Source of the DNA: Eudorina sp. 2006-703-Eu-15
Taxonomy: Eukaryota; Chlorophyta; Chlorophyceae; Chlamydomonadales; Volvocaceae
Direction: 5' to 3'
Assembly (NCBI GenBank): GCA_003117195.1
Contig: BDSI01000076.1
Coordinates: forward strand, 372,001-436,000
DNA: 64,000 bases
Part shown: positions 1-11,163 of the stretch, piece after piece
Position numbering within the stretch: the first letter of the stretch is position 1
Layout of the letters: each line of letters begins with the position of its first letter
Translations under genes and position numbers: made by a program
The notes under the pieces: model-generated
The model's input: the letters and a program-made list of their open reading frames with translations, nothing else
What the model was told of the DNA's origin: nothing
Database searches by the model: none

Positions 1-133
1 GGGCCCCCGGGCAATGCGGGACACTTCCCTCGTGCCGCCCCCTGCCCTGCGGAGCCCTCTCTCGTGTGACCCTTGCGCCCCCCCCCCTCCCGGTTGCTTG
101 CTGGCACCCTCCCGGTTGGTACACCTTTGGCAG

Positions 134-3100
134 CGCCCGGCGTCTCTGTGAGCTGGCAGCTGCGGCCGTTCACGGAGGGCATTGAGTCCCTGGGGGACGC
201 GGAGGACCGACCGCACCTGCCCCTCGTGGTGAGCCCATGCGGCTGACGCCATCCAACCACCCATTGGTCCAGGGATGTGGATGCCGGTGACGGCACATGT
301 AAAGCTGCGCTTACCGGATGGTTGGGATCCCTTTGGGAACCCCTGGATTGTCAGATCTTGGGCATCGGCGTGCAGACGTCAGCTGCTTAACCGGCGGGTG
401 TGCCGTACAAATCCGCGCGCGCACCAGCTGCGTGTTTCCCGACACTCCGTTCGTAACGCGCGTTACACCCGGGGGCCCTGGCGCAGGAGAATGTGCTGCA
501 TTTCTTGAAGGACCATGCCAAAGGTGAGTTTTTTGTGTATTGGACATCCATCCCCCGTAAGGCCGAGGCTTATTATGTAGGCACGCGCGCCCTGCCTGCC
601 TGCCTCCGCGCGCGCTTCCGAGCGTGCGTGTGCGCCCTCGTGCTGCCCTGCGCCACCCCGTTGGCGCGCATTCCTGTTAGTGACAGCGACGATGACCATG
701 TATGCCCTGCTCGCTGGCCCACGCTGCGCTGTCCTGTGCTGTGCGTTGCGGCACGTCGCTGCCTGCCCTGTCAGGCGCGGACGCCGATCAGCAGGACAAG
801 GTTCAGAAGGAGGTGGAAGACACGCGGAAGGACACGGAGGCGGCAGCAGCCGACGGCGCCGGCGGCGCCGCCCGCGCCGCGCCGGCATCTGACCACTGGC
901 AGTGGCTGCGCAAGGAGTTCTGCAAGGGGGTGAAGAAGGTGGCGGTGCTGTATCATCCCGAACTCGACACCAAGGTGCGTGAGTGTACATGTATATATAA
1001 GTAATCGGTGTCCCCTTGGTGGTATTGTATACGTGTTTATGGTGTCGGTTCTATGTACACAACAGCGTGCGTGTAAGCGAAATTGGTGCCGGTGCGTTGA
1101 GAAGATATTTGCACTTGGATCAAGTCTTTTCACAAGGAATAATACATCTGTTCACGTCTGCACAGCAGCTCGTTCGAACACTTGGCTCACACCGTTATTA
1201 CTGAGTAGCTAGTACGTGCACACGTACGGTTGTACGTCCACACGCTCGCAGGTGCTGTTCCACCGCGAGGCGCCCTCGGGCCGGCTGCGCGTCACGTTCC
1301 GCGGGACCGTGTCGGTGAGTGGAGGGTTAATAGGCCTACCTGCCGTGTGAGCCGCACGCTGTGCCTGCCGTCATCATCGGCGGCGGGCGGGTTACACCGT
1401 TGCACCGTCGTCACCAATAGCTTCGCCGTTGAGCCGCTGGGGACACCTATCGGGTGTGATGATGGGCGGTCAATAGATAGGCGAGGCCTACCGACCTGCG
1501 TCGTCAGGAATATTAGTGAATGATGTGACCAAAATGTGCTCGCTGTGACGTTGTCCCCTCCCCTGCTGGCCGCCGGCCATGGAGACTGCTGCTGGCCCTA
1601 CCTGGCCTCGCTTTAGCTCAGGAGAGATGCCTCGCACTGTCTCCTCCGTCCTTCATGTCCCCTCCCCCCCTTCCGCCAGTCGTCTGGATTCCTTCACCAG
1701 GGTGTAAACCCCCTGCTGGCGGTCGTTCCGATGAGTCCGCTCTCCCGCGTCTCTTGCTTTGATGGGTTGCTCGCTTGCTCGCGTGTATGTTCAGCCCAAG
1801 AACTGGAAGACGGACGGCGAGCTGGTTCCGACCGAGCTCGGAGATCTGACGCCGGTGAAGTCCTCCACGGCGGCGAAGGGCCCGGTACGTGCGGCGGACG
1901 GCAGCAGCAGGTCGGGGTAGCTAGCGCTGAGTGGGGCTGGGGTGGGGGACCTGCTGCCGGCGCAGCGGCGGGTGCCCGCGGCACGCAGGGGTCGGGCACT
2001 GGCCCATGGATAGGTAGATAGGTAGCTGGTTGACATCGATCTCACTGTGCCAGCACGCAGCTTGCGGTGCTACTCGAGCTGCTGCAGCGACGCGACGTCG
2101 GGCGGCGACACCGAGCGACCGCTTCGGTTGCGCGACGGCGCCATACCGTCCTTGTATGTGCAGGCGATGACCGCGTCTGTAGGTCGCTGCTGTGAAATGA
2201 TATGTTCCGCCGGCGGAGTGCCGACCTGCTTGATTGCCTGTGTGCGTGTTTAGGGAAGAGACCCGCCCGACCGAAACCTGTGTGTGGCCCTACCTACTAC
2301 CTGCTGGCATATTGTTTGTCGCCGTGCATGCATGCACACATGCCCCGCGCGCCGCCCGCCGCTGTCCTTGTACGTACGTCCTCCGCGCCCCTGTCTGTGT
2401 GTCTGTCTCCAGCAGGTCCGCATTCACAGCGGCTTCCGTGACGCGTACCTCAACGTGCGCTACCAGCTCTGGGGCGTCCTCAAGGCGCTGGTCGACCACA
2501 GCGGGGAGCAGCACGCCGCGGCTGATGGTGCTGCTGGTAACGGCAATTCTGGGAACAAGCCGCCGACGACCGAGGTCCTGGTGACGGGCCACTCGCTGGG
2601 CGGCGCGCTGGCCACGCTCGCAGCGCACGACCTGGCGACCAACAAGGAGGACTGGTAAGTCGTCGCTGTCGTGGTGCTGTGTGCAGAATTTACGGCAACA
2701 GTATGTACGGAAAGGTGTCCTTGCATGATAATATGTTACCCACATATTCCGTGTGCATGCAGTCGATAAAATGCAATAGTACATATTCCGTTGGGTGGTA
2801 GTGATGTGAAGATGTGTGCGTCGCTGTCTTGGTGACATGCGGGTTGTGTTAGCCTGGCGCACGCCTGAGCATCCGTGAAACTATTAGCGGCGGTAACACG
2901 GCGCGGCCAAAGGCTTCTCGAGATGCTGTGCCGGGTTGATTGTGGGGACTTATACTGTAACCCAGCGTTACACAGGTTGCTGGGTAACCTGATGGACGCT
3001 TTCACGGACGTATAGGTGACGTCCCCGCCCGGGCCCCCGCTCCATCGGGGTCTATCTCGCGCATTTGTTGTGCGTGCGGCTGCTGCAGGGGTCTGAAGTG

Positions 3101-3849
3101 CAATGTGAAGTCGTACACGTACGGCAGCCCCCGAGTCGGCAACGAACATTTCATGAACGACTACAACGCGAAAGTGCCCGATACGTGGCGCGTCACAAAG
3201 CCCGAGGATGTAGTTACCTGGTAAGGCACGCACTGCCGACCTTCCTACCTGCCTAACCACCTACCTGCCAACCTACCCGAGTACATGGACAAAGTATGGA
3301 CGATATGTCGATATCAATTACCCTCGAAACTATTGAGCGATAGCTGATGGCCACAGGTTTATTTGACATTTGCACGCATGCCATTGTCGTCCGTTGATGA
3401 TCGGTGGATGCGGCTGTTTATTGCGTGGTTATCTATCCGACGTACACACACACGCAGGGTCCCTCGGGGGCTGCAGGAGATGTACCTCCACGTGGGCCGC
3501 CACTGGGATCTGGATCACCAGGTGGGTGGCTGGCTGCGCTGGATCTGGATCTGATGGACGATAGATGGGTCCGTCACTGGCCATGTACGCACGTGCGCTG
3601 TTGTGTATGTATGCCGCCGCCCGCACGCTGCCGGACTGACGGACCCTCTCTCATGCATGCACGCAGCCAAAGAAGGCGGATGAGGCCGCGGATGTGGGCA
3701 AGGCGGCGGACGAGGGCGGCAAGCGAAAGACGCTGCACCTGTGGAACGCGGGGGATGTGCCCAAGGGCGTCGAGGCGCACCTGGGGTACGACAAGCACCT
3801 GGTGGAGGCGCTCAAGCTGCAGCCCGCGGCGGACTCTGTGGCGGCGTGA
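134..3849 (+). CDS. Class-3 lipase (alpha/beta hydrolase), 5' end outside window
   Basis: Partial gene. Exons supported here: 134-228, 487-523, 775-974, 1252-1314, 1795-1884, 2416-2654, 3089-3220, 3458-3521 and 3667-3849, with phases matching at every junction; earlier exons lie upstream of the window. Class-3 lipases hydrolyse ester bonds of triacylglycerols or polar lipids. The sequence shows the family blocks in order: RVTFRGT (oxyanion/strand region), HSGFRDAYLNVR, the nucleophile elbow VTGHSLGGALATLAAHDL (Ser codon 2593-2595), then SYTYGSPRVGN and an Asp in PEDVVTW. The catalytic His is probably in HVGRHWDL or further on. The C-terminus is a charged Lys/Asp/Glu linker followed by an LHLWN...HLGYDKHL segment. 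No membrane segment is visible in the part present. The substrate cannot be told from the sequence. A TGTAA signal lies at 4887-4891, which would give a long 3' UTR. Confidence 0.88.
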
Positions 3850-6191
3850 AACGACCCGGCCGCCCGCCCGGCCGGCCGGCCGTGCACTGGCGGGGTGGAA
3901 GCAAGCAGGGGCCCCCGCTGCAGTGCGGGCGGCGGCGGGGCCACTGCTCATCATCTCATGCGTCGGTTGGGCGTGCATGCGCATGGCTGGAGAGATACGT
4001 AGACTGCATGTATACCAAGTTGAGTTCGTTGGCCAGCTCGCCTGGAAGTAATGGCGATGCATGAAGAAAAGATGTACAGGCAGCCTGGGCAGGAAGAGCA
4101 GCAGGGGCGGGCATCATTGCCGCAAGTCGGAATCCTGTACGTGTGCAGAGCCAGAGAGGACGTTTATGCGTGCATAGTGGATACGGCATCGACGACGTAT
4201 ATGTATATGTATGTACGGTATGTCCCCGCACCGGCGGGTGTCTCACCTTCCCCGCGGGCTGCTGCGTGGCAGTAGGCCAAATCATCAGCAGCAGATGGCC
4301 CATGCCATATGGTGCTGCCGACAGCAGGTGACATCTCTTTCGTTGCTCGCTATCGACATATTAGAGTCCGTCGAGTGTGTGTACTCATCTTGCGGACAAT
4401 GGACAGAAATGATATCGGTGCTCACTTTTGGCTCGGACGCACATGCGCTCTCGTGATTGATGATCGGCGTCATTTTCAGGTCGTATTACTTCAAGGACGT
4501 TTGTTGTTATGTGTCATATATGTTTGCGTCTATCGTACATCCTCCTCCTCTGTGTCAAGTGTATGTGGCTCGCTCGCGTACTGTCAGGAAGACGACGACT
4601 CGCACACACGGATCCTGATTGATTCTTTCATGCTTGATGCGTGTGCACATATTGTACATGCCGTGATCGCGTGGTGAAATGTACAGCGTGCCCCACAAAT
4701 GGTCATCGCTACAGCAGGGTGAGTGCCTGCTACATATGCATACGTACTATTGTGAACAAGGGATGTATGCCGCTGGATGGATGGGTTTGATGCATGTCAC
4801 AGCAGACACACGACGTAGGGTATGATCGATGTACTTATTATGTATGAGAACGAATGTGGTACTGTGCAGCGAGCGGGACCTCGAGCTGTAAAGATAATGC
4901 TGTTGGCAGTTGCTCAGTGGTTGCTCGACACCACACTACGTTGGGACAGATCAATCTGCCCAAATTTGCTTCCTGTCTCACAGAGCACGGTGTTGGCCAC
5001 ATGGGCATGCAGCGGGGGCAACCCCCACCTGCCCGACCTGCCACCCCCAATACACTGCTAGGGCGTATCCAGTAGTGGTCAACCTTGTAACGGTTACATA
5101 ACATTATTGTTATTATTTACAACAACTATTCATTACAATACAGCATTATTTATTATTTACAACATTTATGTAATATTTACAACAACAATGTTAGATTTAT
5201 AAAAAGATATATATCTCTGAGCCTACCGCTACCACCTACCGGTGCGGACTCTATGTGGCTGTCACCTATAACCCGATCTGGGCCTGGTAGAACGCCCTGT
5301 CGGGACCAGGGGTCCACCTTGTAACGATTGCATTAATAACCCACAGGCTCACTCCATTACTTTGTCATGCAGCTATCATAGTCATGGACATGCGACTGTA
5401 TGGCTGCTGCCTCCACCCATGTTGCTACAACGTGGATGTATAACCAGCAGCGCATCAGCATGCGTGTGATGATGAGGGAATGTGGTGTCCAACGTACGTG
5501 TAAGCGACCTGTAGAGGTTGCAGTCGTAGTGCAACGAACTAGACATCACCCTACATCATACATGCCTTGTGTCTAAATGTCGTGTGTACCTAGGGCGGGT
5601 CGTATTAATGGCCATGTATGTACATGCTTTGCATGATGAGATAGGTAGCCATACATTATTCTGACGCATTTCTATCTGAAAGCAGCAGGACGGATCAAGG
5701 ATAGTCGGCCTGTGACACGGATGTATCATACATATATGTATGTATGAATATATAATGACCAGGCTTGACCAGGTAGGCTTCACCCGGCTTGACCTGATCT
5801 TCGTTCCCCGATTCTCACATCGCGCGCACGTACGGCCGTGCGTGCCAGCAGGCTCCCATAGGGCCCAGGACCGCCAACACTCAACTGTCGTCGGAACTGC
5901 CTACCGAATAACACGGCACCCCGTACATACATGTCACAACCACCGGAGGATTGTTCGGTAAGCAAAGGGTTGATTTCCAATTTGTATACATGCATGATAC
6001 ACAAACTGCCTTTCATCTGCGCGTCCTTCTTTGATTGAAAGCCTATACAAAGCACATGTAACCTTTTAGAAAGAATTTGACGTGACAAAGAAGCACTTTT
6101 GAATGTGGTCTGCCTAGGAGCCGAATGAATAACACCGTCAATTGATAATCAATTTTCTGAACAAAATCTGCTCTGTCGCCTGGGCAATCTG
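3850..6191. other. Lipase 3' UTR and intergenic region, AT-rich in the middle
   Basis: No convincing coding exon on either strand. The first kilobase is probably lipase 3' UTR, ending near the TGTAA at 4887-4891. From about 5080 to 5215 the DNA is strongly AT-rich, with repeated TTATTTACAACA-like words. It is bordered by two fragments of the dispersed repeat described at 40240 and 55503, both on the minus strand (5058-5095 and about 5231-5331). The last few hundred bases should hold the sirtuin promoter and 5' UTR. Confidence 0.5.
5231..5331 (-). repeat. Dispersed repeat family, copy C (partial)
   Basis: On the minus strand it reads CGTTACAAGGTGGACCCCTG, then CCCGACAGGGCG and GGCCCAGATCGGG. 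It matches the first ~50 bp of copies A and B and then diverges. A shorter minus-strand fragment (CCGTTACAAGGTTGACC) sits at about 5058-5095. Confidence 0.65.
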
Positions 6192-9100
6192 ATGTCTTTG
6201 GGCTACGCCGACCGTCTAAAAAACAAACGGAATTTGGGAGGGCAGCTCGGCGCGAAGGAATACCATCAAAGCTTTGATGACATCAAGGAGAGCACCAAGT
6301 CCCTTTCTAAATGGGTAAGATTGTGCATAACTCATGCCATTCATCGCCTGGAATGTTCTTCACCACGCACCACGGAACCGTTGACAACTAACGCAGGTTG
6401 CGGACGCCAAACGCGTGTTTGTGTTCACGGGCGCTGGCATATCTACATCTTGCGGAATACCGGACTTCAGGTACGTCATTGCCTGCCGAGCAGCGGCCAG
6501 CCTTATATTGTGGACTGGCGGGGTGTATATCCATCCACACGACATACACACACGACATCCCTCTCAAACTTACTATGCCACACAGGGGTCCCAAAGGGAT
6601 TTGGACCTTGCGCAAAAAGAAGCAGCCCATACCCACAGACTTGACACCATTTGAATACGCCAAGCCAAGCTTCACTCACATGGTACGGAGGTGACATGAC
6701 GGTCCCGTGGGCCGGCGGGGTAGTGCCGCGGCTATGCAGTCTTGAGTTGCTGACCCGAAGTGGCCTATGCTGTGTATTCGCCACAATCTCGATCGTCCAG
6801 ACTACGGGTGTTCGTGATTTGCGGTGGTTCTAGTGGTTCTTGTTCATGGGGGGGCCCCAAGCCGGCATGCTGGTTTGTCAGCAGCAAGCACCTCCTGAAT
6901 ATGTATGTGGAGCATAAAATACAGTGATGTACTGCTTACCCTCAGCCTAATAACCTCATGGCCGGTATTTTCACTGTATGTGCCTCATGATAAGTTCGTG
7001 TTTGATGCAATTACTGGTCGGGTTGGAATTTCGTTCGGCCAGGCGATCGCCGGGCTTGTTGCAGCGGGCAAGGTGCCGTACGTGTGCAGTCAGAACGTCG
7101 ACTCGATGCATCTCTGGAGCGGCGTGCCCCGGAACAAGCTGGCTGAGCTGCACGGCAACTGCTTCGCCGAGCGCTGCACGCAGTGCCGTACAGAGTATGC
7201 GCGGGACTTCCAAATGGACACGGTGCGCGGGGTCGTGTTTCGTGAATGCCGCCCTCGGGGTGAAGGGAAAGCGCTGCATCGATATGCACTATATGCACGT
7301 ACCTACCTGCAGCTAGGAATACTAATAATGATAATAATATTATTATTACGCCGGGCATTACCCTGGCGTGTGTTAAGGGGACAGAGACGATGAGGCTCAT
7401 TAGAGCCTATACGCCGCGCGCCGTCACCGGCCCTGAGTCAAAGAGTTCCCTGCTAGCCCACCCCAGTGCGTTCGTTGGCGGTGTGTGGGGGTACGGGGAT
7501 TCGCTCCAGCACCCGTCGGCGCTTTACGATGTCGTTTAGGCTGCGGACGGCGTGGTCGTGTAGGCGAGAGCAGCATTGTGTCGCTTTGTCAGGTGCGATA
7601 CCAAGTTCAATCAGTAAGGGTTTGAGGTCCGAGCGAATGGTTCCATCGACCCCGTGCGAGGGTAATGGCTTCTGTTGCAGTGTAGCGGACCTGCCACCCA
7701 CTGGCATGGAGGTGTTCTGCAAGCTGATCGTGCTGCTCTCCTTTCTGCACGTTTTTCTCCTCGTGTCTGAGGTCACCCGTGTACTCTACTTCCAGGATAA
7801 AGACGTTGTGCTTTGCGCGATTTCGTGGCCCAGTGTAGCGGTCGGTGTGTTCAGTGGCGGCTAGTGATAGCGTGGGGATGATGAGTAGATCGGGTCGCAT
7901 TTTTTTCCGGTCTTCCGCTGGTGTGTTCGGCAGCAGCCAGGCAGGCATCCGGTCTTCCGCTGGTGTGTTCGGCAGCAGCCAGGCAGCCGGGTTCCTGCAG
8001 CTAGGCTAGATACATGGTGCTGCCTACCTATTTTTGAACGTCCCGTTGTTTCTGTCACAGCCATCACCGAACATCTTCGTTGCCTGGGGATTCACAACAG
8101 TTACTAGATGAACATTTATGCTGTTTGCACGCACGCTAAGCGGTCTCCCTCCTAATATATATCATACCCCCCGATATGCTGCCAGGTGGACTTCAAACCC
8201 AGCGGGCGACGGTGCTGCCAGCCCGGCTGCAACGGGCCCCTGGTGGATAACATCCTGGACTGGGACACCCCCCTGCCGGAGGACGAGCTGAACGAGGCCG
8301 TGCAGCAGGCGGAGGATGCGGTACGGCACGGGTAGTGCATGGACTACATGGAGGCACCAAAGCATGGTCTTGCCCATCGTTGTCATCAGGTCCTCACGCT
8401 GTACATCTACACAGATGCACAGCTAGCTCTGCCTATCCAAGCAATGCGCGGCGTGGTTGGGCACCGAGCCAGGATCAGCTTCGCGATACTTCAAGTTGTG
8501 CTGTCCCAGGGTCCGCATCGATTGAACCCCCTTGACGTATAATTTGTTTGCTCGCTGACATGGTTACAGTAAATTGGCAGGAGGGGCGGGCGGGAAACAC
8601 GGCCAGATGATTGATGGCAGTCGTTGAGGGCAGTCCACAGATGTCATTCAGGTTGGCTCAGCTGGCATGCCCCTCCTGTACATCCGTGCCTACTATCTGC
8701 ACCCTGATATCATGGACCCGCCGTGCACCGCTCTGCCGTTCCCCGCGCAGTACCCGCACCGCCGTTTCCATTCCGGCACCCACGTCCATGTGTTTCCTTT
8801 CCCCGTACGAAACCACGCACTCGTCCCATCGATCCTCAGGACGTGGCGCTGGTCCTGGGCACCTCGCTGCAGATCCAGCCGGCGAACGAGATCCCCACAC
8901 TGACACGCGATGAAGGTAGGCTGCGTTGGAGTAGTGCAGGGAGGGGTACGGCTTCGGTGTACATTCTACTGTCGGATGACCATGCAAGGCCGGGGCGTGG
9001 TTCTACTGGTGTGGGGGCAGGCTGCGCAGAGTCTATCTGCATCTCAGCAATCAACGAGAACGCGGCATGAGTTCATTGGGTGTAGAACGCGCATATGGTG

Positions 9101-10539
9101 TACGCATGGGAAATTTGTGGTAGAATAATACTCCTCTAGCCTAACGCGTATGGAGGTGCTGGCGCACCCTGTCCGTCAGCTGCTTTCTTCGTGTGTGCGC
9201 TGTCACCGACGCGGGTGCAAGTCCCATCCACCCGCCCGGCGCAGGCGGCAAGATGGTGATCGTGAACCTGCAGAAGACGCCCAAGGACCGCAAGGCCAAC
9301 CTCATCATCCGCAGCCGGGTGGATCTCGTGATGGCGCTGCTGATGCAGGAGCTGGGCATGGAGGTAGGTGGAGTCAGGGGGTCGGCGGTTGGGACCGACG
9401 CACGTCACCCCGAGAGAGGGATGACAGACGTTGGCAGGGCGGGGCAGATTCTAGGGTCCATAAAATAAGATGTCTCTAAGCTGCCCAGCGGAGATGAGGG
9501 AAGGACATGTGGAGGCGGGGTCGAGTCAATCATGTACAAGCTGGACATACCCTGTTGACTGCTGCCAGTCACCGCATTCCAATCCGCTCGCACACGCTGC
9601 ATGGCTGTCAACACTGCCCTTCAGGTGCCGCCGTACATCCGCACAGAGCGCCTGGTGGTCGAGCACAGCCTGTCCGATTCGCAGCCGGCCACCGGAGGTC
9701 GTCCTGCTGGGCGGGTGCTGACGGTCCGGGTGCGGAGCCACCATGGCCGCGAGTGCCCCCTCCCCATGGTGGAGTCGATGCGCATCTCCGTGGCGGCTGC
9801 AGCTGAGCCGGAGGCCGCCGCCGCCGCCAGCGGCAGCCTGGGGGGATGCGAGGCATCTTCGACGCCGTGCGGGACAGGCACCGGTCAGCAGGGCACTGCA
9901 GCGCAGTCGGCCTGGGAGCCGCCCAGCAGCGACGTGCTCGTGGCGTCCAGCAGCGGCACAGCCGAGGCGGCGGCGGGCGGGGGTTTCTCGCACCAGTTCG
10001 TGGGTGTGCCACCCGCGGTGCGGGCTGCACAGTGCACGTTGCAGGTGCGGCTGGTCAAGTGGGCAGACGCGGACCGGCGCGACATCACGTTACATCATAC
10101 TATCGACCTGGCAGAGCTGGAACGCATGGCAGCACGAAGTCGCGGCTCCACAGCACGCCGCGATCTGGATACAGGGGATGGCGGCGCCGGTCAAGGCGGC
10201 GGCGGTGAAAGCTGCCCCGACGACCCCGGCAGCAGCAGCGGCGGCGCGGATGCGCATCCCGTGACCACCCATATCCACACTTTCGTCAGCCAGGAAGTCC
10301 GATATGACCCCTCGCACGTAATCGCGGCGTTCCTCGCCCACCCACCGCCAGTGGAGCTGCCGGAGCAGTCCAAGAAGAAGCGCCAAAAACCAGTACCTGA
10401 CACCCCAGGCCCCGCACCGACGCGTATGAGCGCGCGTCTTGCCAATGCAGCGCATAAATCGCAGTCTCTAAGCGAGTCAACGTCGCCGGCGTCGTCCACG
10501 CCGCCGTCGGGTGAAGACACCGACGAGGACAACCAATAA
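6192..10539 (+). CDS. SRT1: Sirtuin, SIRT6 / plant SRT1 type (class IV NAD-dependent deacylase)
   Basis: Eight exons: 6192-6314, 6397-6470, 6586-6682, 7043-7222, 8186-8320, 8840-8915, 9245-9363 and 9625-10539, giving 572 residues with consistent phases. Sirtuins remove acyl groups from lysines (histone H3 for nuclear SIRT6 types) using NAD. The N-terminus MSLGYADRL resembles SIRT6. Visible motifs: [20 protein letters not shown] (NAD binding, residues about 51-70), QNVD at about 115, catalytic His in ELHGN at about 135, zinc cysteines CTQC (143/146) and CCQPGC (168-173), GTSLQI and IVNLQ. The last exon encodes about 300 residues starting with VPPYIRTERL, which matches the PPYIR extension of plant SRT1. 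It then runs through a low-complexity Ala/Gly linker, a KKKRQK basic stretch that may be a nuclear signal, and an acidic end. Intron 4 carries a LINE remnant. A TGTAA signal is at 10679-10683. Confidence 0.93.
7318..7993 (-). mobile_element. 5'-truncated non-LTR retrotransposon (LINE) fragment in sirtuin intron 4
   Basis: Minus-strand coding remnant in two overlapping frames (about 7948-7655 and 7680-7453), with a frameshift near 7657. The first frame has WLLPNTPAEDRKKMRPDLLI followed by VFILEVEYTGDLRHEE and HLHASGWQVRYT. The second has GTIRSDLKPLLIELG and LHDHAVRSLNDIVKRRR. From memory of the family, this order (RPDLL...E-x-Y...GW.V.Y...GT.R..L...L..LG...LH.HAV) is the C-terminal nuclease-like region of green-algal non-LTR retrotransposons. 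The 3' end on the minus strand runs into a TAA/ATT-rich simple-repeat tail (7318-7349). The piece is flanked by the perfect 12-bp duplication CCTGCAGCTAGG (7306-7317 and 7994-8005). The frameshift and truncation make it inactive. Confidence 0.8.
7907..7986. repeat. In-frame 42-bp tandem duplication inside the LINE fragment
   Basis: A 38-bp block beginning CCGGTCTTCCGCTGGTGTGT occurs at 7907-7944 and again, identical, at 7949-7986 (period 42 bp, 14 codons). On the minus strand it duplicates the WLLPNTPAEDR segment just before the RPDLL motif. Confidence 0.85.
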
Positions 10540-11163
10540 GGAGACCAACCAACCAGGGCCGCACGTCTCGAAAACCCAGTTCAGTCGTGTCCAGCGTGTC
10601 CCTGTTTCACATGGCGTGTACACCTTCGCGGTGACGTCATCCTTTTCTCGTCACCATGTCTGCGGGCCATTTATGAGTTGTAAGGTCGTGTTGTGAGGAG
10701 TCATGAGCGCGCTCCAAATCGTCGTCCCAACGTTGGGTCAGAGGGCTCGCGCGCACATCCTCGTGGACATGCCCTCTGCTCCGCCTCATTCCTGCAGCCA
10801 TGGACAAACGTACAAACGTGCGAAAGAAAGCATCATGGCGAGGAAGGTCCTGTGTGTCGCACGTCCAACTGTACGGAATGCGCAAGTCCGCAACAGCAGA
10901 GTTCCATGCACGCCGTGTCATGATCCTGGTGGCCTCACGATATCGACACAGGCGAGTTGTTTGCAGCCCGCTGGCCGTGCCGCAAAAGCTAAGTCCCCGC
11001 GGTCTTCCCAGTTGCCCAACAAGTGTGAACACGCAGCTTGCTGATCGTGGCCTATAACCACCGTCACGCACGAACCCTGCACTACTGCTTCCCGATAACG
11101 ACAAAAGTTGATGATCCTCCTTGTTGACGAAGAACCCGGTTCTTGGACCGCCAACACGCATTG
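10540..11163. other. Convergent 3' intergenic region between sirtuin and ALY genes
   Basis: It holds the sirtuin 3' UTR with TGTAA at 10679-10683 and presumably the ALY 3' UTR on the other strand. A 180-codon minus-strand open frame (10637-11179) overlaps it. That frame has no recognisable domain and overlaps the last ALY exon, so it is not annotated as a gene. Confidence 0.5.

Noticed and set aside
4309..4677. 122-codon plus-strand open frame downstream of the lipase
   Set aside because: Falls in the likely lipase 3' UTR, before the TGTAA at 4887, with no domain and no GC3 bias.
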